Shown: piece by piece, positions 10,785 to 16,543 of the stretch
How the letters are laid out: each line of letters begins with the position of its first letter
Numbering within the stretch: position 1 is the first letter of the stretch
NCBI GenBank assembly: GCA_021780935.1
Contig: JAJXXT010000054.1
Location: 1 to 16,543 of the forward strand
DNA: 16,543 nt
Direction: 5' to 3'
Source: Pseudomonadota bacterium
GTDB taxonomy: Bacteria > Pseudomonadota > Alphaproteobacteria > Acetobacterales > Acetobacteraceae
The notes under the pieces: model-generated
What the model was told of the DNA's origin: nothing
Database searches by the model: none
Seen by the model: the letters and a program-made list of their open reading frames with translations, nothing else
Made by a program: the position numbers and the translations under genes

Positions 10785-11566
10785 GAAATATAATGCGCAG
10801 CCAGGAAGCGCTCGACGGCCTCCAGTGTCGCCTCCGCCGCCTCGAGGTGGGGTGCATGGGCGCCATCCACGACCGCGATCTCGACCGGGCCGGGAGCGCG
10901 CTCGGCGAGGAAGCGCGCGTGCGCGATGGTGCCGTATTGATCCCGGGTGCCCTGAACGACCAGGGCGGGGCCAGGCATGGAGCGGCATTCCGCGTCCAGA
11001 TACAGCGCCTCGGGAAACCCCGGGTCGAGCCAGGCATCGTGCCAGAACCGGAAAACCGTGTCCGGATCGAGGTGGTGGCGCGCCAGGCGCGGGCGCAGCT
11101 CGCCATAGCGCTGGCCGATCGCACGTATCGAGCTGACGGAAACGTCCTCGACGAAGAAGTGCGGCGCGATCAGGACGCGCGCCGCGATGCGTTCGTCGCG
11201 CGCCAGCGCCGCGATGGTGCCGCCGTCCGAGTGGCCGACGAGCGTGCACCGGCCGATGCCGGCCGCGTCCAGCAGTCGCGGCAGCAGGGCGGCTTCGCGC
11301 TGCATGTAGTCGAGCGGCGCCGGCAGACGCGCCGGTGTCGACCGCCCGTAGCCGCGGCGCGACCAGACGAACACGCCAAGCCCGGTGCGGGCCGCGAGAT
11401 GGCGCGGGAAATCCCGCCAGAGAGAGACGCTGCCGAGGCCCTCGTGCAGCAGCACCAGGCCGGGGTTTTCGCCCCAGACCATCGCCTCCAGCGTCGCATC
11501 GCCAAGGGTCACCCGATGCGTTGCGTCCGCGGGGGGGCTAGCATGCATAAGGACGTCCCGTGTCAT
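10757..11566 (-). CDS. Alpha/beta hydrolase upstream of boxC
   Basis: A 269-residue alpha/beta-hydrolase-fold protein. It shows an HEGLGS oxyanion segment (41-46), nucleophile elbow GHSDGG (111-116, Ser 113), acid Asp 209 in GTRDQYG, and base His 237 in GAHAPH. A lid region lies between residues ~136 and 190. Substrates could be esters, lactones or thioesters. It is in the same direction as boxC with a 26-base gap, so it may belong to benzoate metabolism. Lactonase-like genes have been described in box clusters, but the boxC promoter candidate shows the operon need not depend on it. Start choice: ATG 11566-11564 or, six codons later, ATG 11548-11546 (MHASPP); neither has a strong ribosome-binding site. 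The last dozen codons (ISCTPKISAL) are AT-rich, unlike the rest, because they overlap the promoter patch. Confidence 0.85.
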   Translation of the reverse strand: MTRDVLMHASPPADATHRVTLGDATLEAMVWGENPGLVLLHEGLGSVSLWRDFPRHLAARTGLGVFVWSRRGYGRSTPARLPAPLDYMQREAALLPRLLDAAGIGRCTLVGHSDGGTIAALARDERIAARVLIAPHFFVEDVSVSSIRAIGQRYGELRPRLARHHLDPDTVFRFWHDAWLDPGFPEALYLDAECRSMPGPALVVQGTRDQYGTIAHARFLAERAPGPVEIAVVDGAHAPHLEAAEATLEAVERFLAAHYISCTPKISAL

Positions 11567-11576
11567 CGCCTGAGCC

Positions 11577-11586
11577 TGCTATAGCA
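11577..11586. promoter_or_regulatory. Palindrome TGCTATAGCA in the 24-base divergent spacer
   Basis: A perfect 10-bp palindrome lies in the short gap between the divergent hydrolase and MBL genes. It offers a TATAGC -10-like hexamer on both strands. On the plus strand this would put the transcription start almost at the MBL start codon. No recognisable -35 boxes were found on either side, so the promoter role is a guess; it could equally be an operator. Confidence 0.3.
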
Positions 11587-11590
11587 AACC

Positions 11591-12616
11591 ATGGACGCTA
11601 GCATCGCATCCCTTGACTTCCCCGTCCCCGAGGCGCCCGCCCCCGGCAGCGTGACCGCGATCGCCCCCGGGGTGCGGTGGCTGCGGCTGGCGCTGCCGTT
11701 CGCGCTCGACCATGTGAATATCTACCTGATCGCCGATGGCGAGGGCGAGGCGGTGCTCGACACCGGCATCGCCGACGAGCCCACACGCGCGGTTTGGGAG
11801 ACGCTGCTTTCCGGCGGCCTGCGGCCGACGCGGCTGATCCTCACCCATTTCCACCCGGACCATATCGGCCTCGCGAACTGGCTCGTCGGGCGCTGTGGCA
11901 TCAATGTCTCCATGCCTCTCACCGAATATCTGTTCGCGCAGCACCTGACGCACAACCGCGAGGCGCTCGGCTCGCCCACCCACCATGATTTCTACACCAG
12001 GAACGGCCTGCCGGAGACGGAAGCGGCGCTGCTGATGGGCCGCGGCCACCATTATCTCCGGATGACGACCGGGTTGCCGCCGATGTTCCGCCGGCTGCGC
12101 GCCGGCGAGACGCTGCGGCTCGCCGAGCGTTCGCTGCAGGTGTTCACCGGCGGCGGGCATGCGCCGGAGCAGGCCATGCTGTGGGACCGCGGTGGCAGTC
12201 TGTTTTTCGCCGCGGACCAGGTCCTGGCGAAGATTTCGCCCAACATCAGCGTCTGGCCGCAGGAACCCGACGCGGATCCGCTCGGACTCTACCTCGAATC
12301 GCTGGCCGCGCTGCGCGCTGCGATCCCCGCCGATGTGCTGGTGCTGCCGGCGCATAATCTGCCATTCCGCGGCCTGCACGAGCGGCTGGGGCAGCTCGCG
12401 GACCACCACCAGGCTCGCTGCGATGCCGTGGCCAGGGCCTGCGCCGAGGCGCCGCGGACGGTCTACGAGCTCATCGCGTTCATGTTCCACCGCAAGCTCG
12501 ACGCGCACCAGACCGGCTTCGCCTTCGGCGAGGCGATGGCGCACGTGAACTACATGGTCACGCGCGGCGACCTGGTCATGGTGCCGGGCGACGTGCGGCG
12601 ATTCCGCCTGGCGTAA
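11591..12616 (+). CDS. MBL-fold metallo-hydrolase
   Basis: A 341-residue metallo-beta-lactamase-fold hydrolase with a complete dinuclear zinc site: THFHPDH (85-91, His 86, His 88, Asp 90, His 91), His 190 in GGGHAPEQ, Asp 209 in FFAADQVL, and His 255 in PAHN. A C-terminal helical/winged region (~280-341) is common in the glyoxalase-II-like and LACTB2-like branches. The N-terminus VTAIAPGVRWLRLALPFALD is family-like, so ATG 11591 is the natural start, although no ribosome-binding site precedes it and the divergent gene is only 24 bases away. A leaderless message is possible. It is probably cytoplasmic, as no signal peptide is visible. The substrate (thioester, lactone or other) is unknown. Confidence 0.9.
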   Translation: MDASIASLDFPVPEAPAPGSVTAIAPGVRWLRLALPFALDHVNIYLIADGEGEAVLDTGIADEPTRAVWETLLSGGLRPTRLILTHFHPDHIGLANWLVGRCGINVSMPLTEYLFAQHLTHNREALGSPTHHDFYTRNGLPETEAALLMGRGHHYLRMTTGLPPMFRRLRAGETLRLAERSLQVFTGGGHAPEQAMLWDRGGSLFFAADQVLAKISPNISVWPQEPDADPLGLYLESLAALRAAIPADVLVLPAHNLPFRGLHERLGQLADHHQARCDAVARACAEAPRTVYELIAFMFHRKLDAHQTGFAFGEAMAHVNYMVTRGDLVMVPGDVRRFRLA

Positions 12617-12646
12617 GCTGGGCCTTCTGCCCGGCCGTTCGCGATC

Positions 12647-12667
12647 GCCCGCCTCGTCGTTGCGGGC
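12647..12667 (+). terminator. Weak hairpin after the MBL gene
   Basis: GCCCGC (12647-12652) pairs with GCGGGC (12662-12667) around a 9-base loop, followed by a T-rich but interrupted stretch (AGTTTCCTCTT). It is a possible terminator of the MBL transcript, and the region also overlaps where a promoter for the next gene would lie. Confidence 0.3.
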
Positions 12668-12715
12668 AGTTTCCTCTTCCCATAGTCTCGCCACACCAAC
12701 GACGGGAGCATCCCG

Positions 12716-13318
12716 ATGAGCCTGACCTACAAGGGCATCACGCCCGTGCGCTCGGTCGATACCCGCAGGCTGCAGAGCCAGACGCCGGTGGCCGGCACGA
12801 CCTGGAAAGTGACGGGCGGCAAGGTCAGCGTCGGCACCAAAGGCGATCCCGGCATCTGCATGACGCTCGTCTGTTTCTGGCTCTCGCGGCTTATCGAAGG
12901 CGAGCCCGTCACCTCCGTCAGCGACTTCCCCAGTTCGTTCCAACTCTCGATCGCCCAGTCGGCCTATGAGTTCAAAAGGGCCAAGGCCGACGAAATGATC
13001 ATGCAACGGTTCGGTGTCGAAGCGAACTTCCACACCGTCAAGAAAGCGAAGTGGTATATGTGGGGGAAGAAGCGGCTGCAGCAGATCGCTGCCGCAACGA
13101 CCGCTCGCGCTGGCTACTATCTGTTCGGAGCCGCCGGCGAAGGGGCACACGCGCTCGGGATCCGCACCCTCGGCGCGATTCAGTTCTTCGATCCCAACGA
13201 AGGGATCCTCACATTCACCTCGGCACGGGATCTGGCAACCTGGCTGCCACCTTACATGTACGAGGAATATCCCGATCTCCGGGCGGAAGTCGAACTCTTC
13301 GGCGTGGGCGCCAGCTGA
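12716..13318 (+). CDS. YopT-type (peptidase family C58) cysteine protease-like protein
   Basis: A 200-residue protein with the arrangement of YopT/AvrPphB cysteine peptidases: DPGICMTLVCFWLSRL places Cys 48 at the start of a helix, GAHALGI gives His 145, and IQFFDPNEGILTF gives Asp 159. The His-to-Asp spacing of 14 is close to that of the family (YopT H258/D274, AvrPphB H212/D227). FFDPN-G followed by a short helix (SARDLATWLPPYM) is a typical C58 ending. YopT-like enzymes cleave prenylated GTPases or kinases inside host cells, or act as toxin domains. Nothing here shows a target, secretion signal or delivery system. The ATG at 12716 has GGGAG eight bases upstream. It is monocistronic with hairpins on both sides. 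It could be a housekeeping member of the papain-like superfamily rather than an effector. Confidence 0.7.
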   Translation: MSLTYKGITPVRSVDTRRLQSQTPVAGTTWKVTGGKVSVGTKGDPGICMTLVCFWLSRLIEGEPVTSVSDFPSSFQLSIAQSAYEFKRAKADEMIMQRFGVEANFHTVKKAKWYMWGKKRLQQIAAATTARAGYYLFGAAGEGAHALGIRTLGAIQFFDPNEGILTFTSARDLATWLPPYMYEEYPDLRAEVELFGVGAS

Positions 13319-13328
13319 GCTCGCGCCA

Positions 13329-13347
13329 GGCGCGCACCAGGCGCGCC
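13329..13347 (+). terminator. Short GC hairpin after the C58-like gene
   Basis: GGCGCGC (13329-13335) pairs with GCGCGCC (13341-13347) around a 5-base loop, 10 bases after the stop codon, and is followed by ACCGTTT. An 11-base direct repeat (CCAGGCGCGC, twice) underlies it. A CAGGCGCGC/GCGCGCCTG pairing with bases near 13391 is an alternative longer structure. It lies between convergent genes. Confidence 0.4.
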
Positions 13348-13410
13348 ACCGTTTGCCGATGGCTCCAGACGGGAGCGTGCGAGCGCGCCTGCCCCGACGG
13401 GCGCGGGAAC

Positions 13411-14262
13411 CTACACCACCCCGTACGCCTGAAACCAGGCCATCGCGCGCGCCCAGGCATCTTTTGCGTCTTTCGCGACGTAACTCGGCCGGTAGTCGGC
13501 ATGGAAGCCATGGCCGGCATCCGCATAGTAGACGATCTCCACCGCCTGCCCGGCGGCACGCGCCCTGGCGGCTGCGGCCTCGACATCGGCCCGCTTGATT
13601 GAGGGATCCTTGCCCCCGTAAAGGCCGAGCAGCGGGCAATGCAGGTAGCCGGCCAGCTCCAGCGCGGTGTCCGGCTGCACCGGATTCGTCGGCGTGCTGA
13701 CCGGGCCATAAAACGCGACCGCCGCACGCAGGGCGCGGTTGTGCTCGGCATAGAGCCAGGTGGTGCGACCGCCGCGGCAGAACCCGATCACGCCCAGTCG
13801 CTTCGCATCACCGCCGTTGGCTTCCGCCCAGACCACGGCGGCATCCAGATCGGACAGCATCTGTGCGTCCGGCGTCGCCGCGACGATCGCGAAGATCTTC
13901 TTGACGTCGGAGATTTTGCCGAGGTCGCCCGAGCGCGCGTAGATGTCGGGCGCCACCGCCATCTTGCCGAGTTTGGCGAGGCGCCGGCAGACATCCATGA
14001 TGTAGTGGTGGACGCCGAAGACTTCCTCGTTGACGAGCACCAGGGGGAACGGTCCCGAACCGTCGGGCCGCGCGAAATAGGCCGGCATGTGACCGTCCGC
14101 GGTCCGGACCTCGACGTCGCCGGTCACCAGGCCCTGGGTGTCGGTCGTGATGGTCTGCGCCTCGACGCGGGCGGTCGCCAGCGTCAGCCCCGCGGTGAAG
14201 CCGCCCGTCAGCAGCCCCCGGCGCGCCATCGGATAGCGATGCAGAACCGAGACCTCGTCCAT
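13411..14262 (-). CDS. Dienelactone hydrolase family protein with Tat signal
   Basis: A 283-residue alpha/beta hydrolase of the dienelactone hydrolase family. The nucleophile is Cys 162 in GFCRGG, with Asp 219 in GGKDPS and His 251 in AGHGFHADYRPSY as the rest of the triad. The NEEVFG segment (78-83) carries the Glu that gates the Cys in classical DLH. The N-terminus MARRGLLTGGFTAGLTLA, cut near VEA (residue 35), is a twin-arginine-type signal, so the enzyme probably folds in the cytoplasm and works in the periplasm, unlike classical cytoplasmic DLH. The ATG at 14262-14260 has AGGGGG upstream; longer in-frame starts only add low-complexity sequence. It may act on lactones or other esters. It lies near aromatic-degradation genes, but a link to them is unproven. 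Confidence 0.88.
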   Translation of the reverse strand: MDEVSVLHRYPMARRGLLTGGFTAGLTLATARVEAQTITTDTQGLVTGDVEVRTADGHMPAYFARPDGSGPFPLVLVNEEVFGVHHYIMDVCRRLAKLGKMAVAPDIYARSGDLGKISDVKKIFAIVAATPDAQMLSDLDAAVVWAEANGGDAKRLGVIGFCRGGRTTWLYAEHNRALRAAVAFYGPVSTPTNPVQPDTALELAGYLHCPLLGLYGGKDPSIKRADVEAAAARARAAGQAVEIVYYADAGHGFHADYRPSYVAKDAKDAWARAMAWFQAYGVV

Positions 14263-14272
14263 CAGAGCCCCC

Positions 14273-14306
14273 TTGTTTGCCGTGCCAGTTTGTTTGCCGT
14301 GCCGGT
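14273..14306. repeat. Tandem 17-bp direct repeat upstream of the DLH gene
   Basis: Two adjacent 17-base copies, TTGTTTGCCGTGCCAGT (14273-14289) and TTGTTTGCCGTGCCGGT (14290-14306), differ at one base. They start 11 bases before the DLH start codon, partly over its ribosome-binding region, and so lie in its leader or promoter. They could be an operator or a slippage duplication. Confidence 0.7.
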
Positions 14307-14362
14307 CTGAACCGCACATGGCCCGACGATAACAGGACACAAGAGGGCCCGCCGGCGCCGGC

Positions 14363-14743
14363 GTGTTCGTCCCGGCAATCGCGCCTGCGACGCGACCGGC
14401 GATGGTGGCGCCGGCGCTCGACGTCCCGGCGGACCACCCGGCCGCCGTGAACGCGACACAGGCCGGCCAGAGCATCGGACGGGAGACCACGGGGCTGGTG
14501 CCGGTGGCGACGCTCAAGACAACCGGGAAGGCCGGGATCGAGGCCGTTCAGCACCAAATCGTTTCGATCCCGGCGATGGGCGCCTGGCGGTTCGCGCTGC
14601 CCTTCGGTCCCGGGTTTCGTCGGACCGGCCTGATCGCCGGCTTGGTCGCCGCCGCCGCCATCGCCCGGGCCTCGATCGGCTTCGCCTGCCTCCCGGTTAC
14701 GAAAACGCCCCGCCCGCAGGACCGCGGACGGGGCGTCAGGTAG
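14363..14743 (+). CDS. Doubtful small ORF, no recognised family
   Basis: A 126-residue open frame from GTG 14363 (or ATG 14402) to TAG 14741 in an otherwise gene-free stretch (14263-14793). In its favour, the codons show a coding-like pattern with very high G/C in the third position and less in the second. Residues around RTGLIAGLVAAAAIARA could form one membrane helix. Against it: no ribosome-binding site at either start, no family resemblance, and its last 15 codons lie inside the intrinsic terminator of icd. It could be a decayed gene remnant. The three minus-strand frames here give only repetitive, arginine- or alanine-rich sequence. Confidence 0.22.
   Translation: MFVPAIAPATRPAMVAPALDVPADHPAAVNATQAGQSIGRETTGLVPVATLKTTGKAGIEAVQHQIVSIPAMGAWRFALPFGPGFRRTGLIAGLVAAAAIARASIGFACLPVTKTPRPQDRGRGVR
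14702..14736 (-). terminator. Intrinsic terminator of icd
   Basis: Read on the minus strand, a 13-base-pair stem (arms 14736-14724 and 14717-14705, one G-T wobble) closes a 6-base loop (GGTCCT) and is followed by TTTT. It lies 57 bases downstream of the icd stop codon. A second hairpin (GGTCCGT/ACGGACC, 14766-14784) lies between the stop and this terminator, without a T run. Confidence 0.82.
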
Positions 14744-14793
14744 CGGCGGCGAGGACGCGCGGCCCGGTCCGTTACGGACGGACCAGGCTTTCG

Positions 14794-16008
14794 TTACGCC
14801 ATCGCCCTGGTGAGATTCTCGTCGATCCGGGCGAGGAAGGCCTGGGTGTTCAGCCAGGGCTCCTTCGGCCCGACGAGCCCCGCAAGATCCTTCGTCATCG
14901 CGCCGCTCTCCACCGTCTCGACGCAGACACGCTCCAGCACGTCGGCGAAGTGCGTCACATCCGGCGTGTTGTCGAAGCGGCCGCGATAGGCCAGCCCGCG
15001 GGTCCACGCGAAGATCGAGGCGATCGGGTTGGTGGAGGTCTCGCGTCCCTTCTGGTGCTCGCGGTAATGGCGCGTGACGGTGCCGTGCGCCGCCTCGCTC
15101 TCCACCGTCTGCCCATCCGGGGAGAGCAGCACCGAGGTCATCAGGCCGAGGCTGCCGAAGCCCTGGGCCACGATGTCGGACTGCACGTCGCCATCGTAGT
15201 TCTTGCAGGCCCAGACATAGCCGCCCTGCCATTTGAGCGCGCAGGCGACCATGTCGTCGATCAGCCGGTGCTCGTAGGTCAGGCCCTTGGCGGCGAACCG
15301 GTCCTTGAACTCCTTGTCGAAGATCTCCTGGAAGGTGTCCTTGAACATGCCGTCATAGGCTTTGATGATCGTGTTCTTGGTCGAGAGATAGACCGGATAG
15401 CCACGCGAAAGCCCATAGTTGAAGCTGGCGCGGGCGAAGCCCTCGATCGAAGCGAGGGTGTTGTGGATGCCCATGATCACGCCCGGCCCCTTGAAGTCGT
15501 GCACCTCGATCACCTGCACCGGCGAGCCGTCCGCCGGCTGGAACTGCAGCGTCGCCTTGCCCGGCTTGAGGATCTTGGTCTCGGCGGCGCGGTAGATGTC
15601 GCCATAGGCGTGACGACCGATGACGATCGGCTGGTTCCAGTGCGGCACCAGGCGGGGCACGTTTCTGCAGATGATCGGCTCGCGGAAGATCGTGCCGTCG
15701 AGGATGTTGCGGATGGTGCCGTTCGGGCTGCGGTACATCCGCTTGAGCTTGAACTCCTCGACGCGGGCCTCGTCGGGCGTGATCGTCGCGCATTTGACGC
15801 CGACGCCGTATTTCTTGATGGCGTTGGCCGCATCCACCGTGACCTGGTCGTCAGTGCGGTCGCGATATTCGATACCCAGGTCAAAATACTTCAGATCGAT
15901 GTCGAGGTAAGGAAGAATCAGTTTTTCCTTGATGAAACCCCAGATAATGCGTGTCATCTCGTCGCCGTCGAGCTCGACCACCGGAGTCTTGACCTTGATC
16001 TTCGCCAT
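14794..16008 (-). CDS. icd: NADP-dependent isocitrate dehydrogenase
   Basis: A 404-residue enzyme that converts isocitrate to 2-oxoglutarate and CO2 in the TCA cycle, making NADPH in the cytoplasm. It belongs to the eukaryote-like subfamily common in alphaproteobacteria. Seen: [20 protein letters not shown] at the start; the isocitrate-binding [13 protein letters not shown] (94-106) with Arg 100, Arg 109 and Arg 132; the catalytic Tyr 139 in GDIYRAAET; the metal Asp residues in LIDDMVA and [10 protein letters not shown]; and the coenzyme loop [13 protein letters not shown], whose Arg/His residues favour NADP over NAD. The ATG at 16008-16006 has AAGGGA nine bases upstream. The frame stays open for 75 more codons upstream, but that part is not family-like. 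It is monocistronic, with its own terminator and a promoter candidate. Confidence 0.96.
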   Translation of the reverse strand: MAKIKVKTPVVELDGDEMTRIIWGFIKEKLILPYLDIDLKYFDLGIEYRDRTDDQVTVDAANAIKKYGVGVKCATITPDEARVEEFKLKRMYRSPNGTIRNILDGTIFREPIICRNVPRLVPHWNQPIVIGRHAYGDIYRAAETKILKPGKATLQFQPADGSPVQVIEVHDFKGPGVIMGIHNTLASIEGFARASFNYGLSRGYPVYLSTKNTIIKAYDGMFKDTFQEIFDKEFKDRFAAKGLTYEHRLIDDMVACALKWQGGYVWACKNYDGDVQSDIVAQGFGSLGLMTSVLLSPDGQTVESEAAHGTVTRHYREHQKGRETSTNPIASIFAWTRGLAYRGRFDNTPDVTHFADVLERVCVETVESGAMTKDLAGLVGPKEPWLNTQAFLARIDENLTRAMA

Positions 16009-16047
16009 GCAGAAATCCCTTTTCATCTTGGAGCCCGACAACGGGGG

Positions 16048-16069
16048 GCCCGGGAGCCGGTACCCGGGC
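16048..16069 (-). promoter_or_regulatory. Hairpin in the icd leader
   Basis: GCCCGGG (16048-16054) and CCCGGGC (16063-16069) form a 7-bp stem with an 8-base loop about 40 bases upstream of the icd start codon. If the promoter candidate next to it is right, this hairpin would form the very 5' end of the message, a place where such stems can protect RNA from decay. Confidence 0.3.
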
Positions 16070-16099
16070 GTTCTAAGCATCGGGTGAAGGCGGGAGCAA
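16070..16099 (-). promoter_or_regulatory. Candidate sigma-70 promoter of icd
   Basis: On the minus strand TTGCTC (16099-16094) is followed after 18 bases by TAGAAC (16075-16070). The predicted start is about 55 bases before the icd ATG. Both hexamers match consensus only partly. Confidence 0.33.
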
Positions 16100-16180
16100 G
16101 GCTGCCCCGGCCGGGCCTGGAATGCGGGCTCCGCGGCATCGTGTCGCTGTCTGGTACTGGATCGGCGCCTGGCTCTGCAC

Positions 16181-16483
16181 ATGCGTGACGGCCTCGCGCT
16201 CGCGGCCGCGCTGGCGGGGCTCGGCGCTTTCACGTAGCGCGCGCGGTGGCTCTGGCCGGCCCATGGGGCGGAAAAGCTGCTGGCGCTGGCCTACGAGCAG
16301 CTTTCCCTGGCCAAGTCGGCCGGCGGCGGCGTGGGCGATGCAGCTCGACGCCACGCTGCGCAGACCGATGCCGCGATCGAGCCAGCCCTGCGCGAGCACG
16401 CGGCCAGACCGGCACCTGCGACCGCGGGTTCAGCGGGCGGGTTGAGCGGGCGGGTTCAGCGGGCGCGCGATGCGGTTACGTGA
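16181..16483 (+). pseudogene. Possible remnant of a small gene, interrupted by a stop
   Basis: One plus-strand frame reads [18 protein letters not shown], then a TAG stop (16235-16237), then continues through a helix-like stretch ([19 protein letters not shown]) to TGA at 16481-16483. The codons keep a fairly high third-position G/C on both sides of the stop. It could be a gene broken by a nonsense mutation, or chance. No family is recognised. The frame in the opposite direction is rich in Arg and Gln and looks like a shadow. The stretch 16009-16475 otherwise holds only the icd leader and a tandem repeat. Confidence 0.2.
16428..16466. repeat. 13-bp tandem repeat, three copies
   Basis: GTTCAGCGGGCGG (16428-16440), GTTGAGCGGGCGG (16441-16453) and GTTCAGCGGGCGC (16454-16466) follow each other without gaps and differ at one base each. 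They lie about 10 bases beyond the 3' end of the minus-strand membrane-protein gene. They are probably a replication-slippage tract. Confidence 0.75.
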
Positions 16484-16543
16484 TCCGGATCAGCCAGAGC
16501 CCGGTGGCGATCGCCACGGCCCAGAGACCGATCGACACCAGCA
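16476..16543 (-). CDS. C-terminal end of an integral membrane protein (partial)
   Basis: Only the last 21 or so codons are in the window, ending with TAA at 16478-16476. They read LVSIGLWAVAIATGLWLIRIT, a single hydrophobic membrane helix with a short basic tail, and nearly every codon ends in G or C, as expected for a real gene here. The family cannot be told from this fragment. Confidence 0.6.
   Translation of the reverse strand, partial: LVSIGLWAVAIATGLWLIRIT

Noticed and set aside
11579..13639. A 686-codon minus-strand frame opposite the MBL and C58-like genes
   Set aside because: The plus-strand products have complete catalytic motifs, and the minus product is rich in Arg, Gln and Gly without motifs.
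14766..14784. Hairpin between the icd stop and the terminator considered as the main terminator
   Set aside because: It has a 7-bp stem but no T run. The longer stem at 14705-14736 with TTTT is far better.
13808..15232. A 474-codon minus-strand frame crossing from icd into the DLH gene
   Set aside because: It crosses the intrinsic icd terminator and two recognised genes in another frame, and its product is low-complexity.
16009..16233. Longer icd start at 16233
   Set aside because: The 75 extra residues have no match to the family start, while ATG 16008-16006 has a ribosome-binding site and the canonical MAKIKVK N-terminus.

Overview
The window is very GC-rich DNA with strong G/C at third codon positions and densely packed genes. 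Gene content (aerobic CoA-dependent benzoate degradation, a BMP-type ABC importer, a 404-residue NADP isocitrate dehydrogenase, twin-arginine signal peptides on a binding protein and a hydrolase) suggests a chromosomal segment of an alphaproteobacterium, perhaps Rhodospirillales/Acetobacteraceae. This placement is an inference from style and content, not from a marker gene. No mobile element, CRISPR array, tRNA or rRNA was seen.

Layout. (1) Positions 2-214 hold the end of an M20 amidohydrolase, facing a small VOC/glyoxalase-fold gene on the minus strand, with a 15-bp hairpin between them. (2) Positions 802-5935 are one plus-strand operon: ABC ATPase with two nucleotide-binding domains, two permeases, a Tat-type BMP substrate-binding protein, and a GNAT acetyltransferase that overlaps it. 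This is a complete nucleoside/nucleobase-type importer. (3) Positions 5936-11566 form a minus-strand block, read in the order alpha/beta hydrolase, boxC, boxB, boxA, hotdog thioesterase. BoxB/BoxA epoxidise benzoyl-CoA at the 2,3 position and BoxC opens the ring hydrolytically. The usual partners (benzoate-CoA ligase, the semialdehyde dehydrogenase, the BoxR regulator) are not in the window. A good promoter candidate for boxC lies at the 3' end of the hydrolase gene, and a perfect hairpin sits between boxB and boxA. (4) Positions 11591-13318 on the plus strand carry an MBL-fold hydrolase and a 200-residue protein with the Cys/His/Asp layout of YopT-type (C58) cysteine peptidases, the most unexpected gene here. 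(5) Positions 13411-14262 (minus) encode a Tat-exported dienelactone-hydrolase-family protein, preceded by a tandem 17-bp repeat. (6) Positions 14794-16008 (minus) are icd, with a clear intrinsic terminator downstream. (7) The right edge holds a broken-looking reading frame, a three-copy 13-bp repeat and the last codons of a minus-strand membrane protein.

The ABC operon and the box operon converge with no spacer: their stop codons abut inside a perfect 18-bp palindrome. Apart from the box genes and the transporter, neighbouring genes do not form an obvious single pathway. The stretches 14263-14793 and 16009-16475 have no convincing gene.
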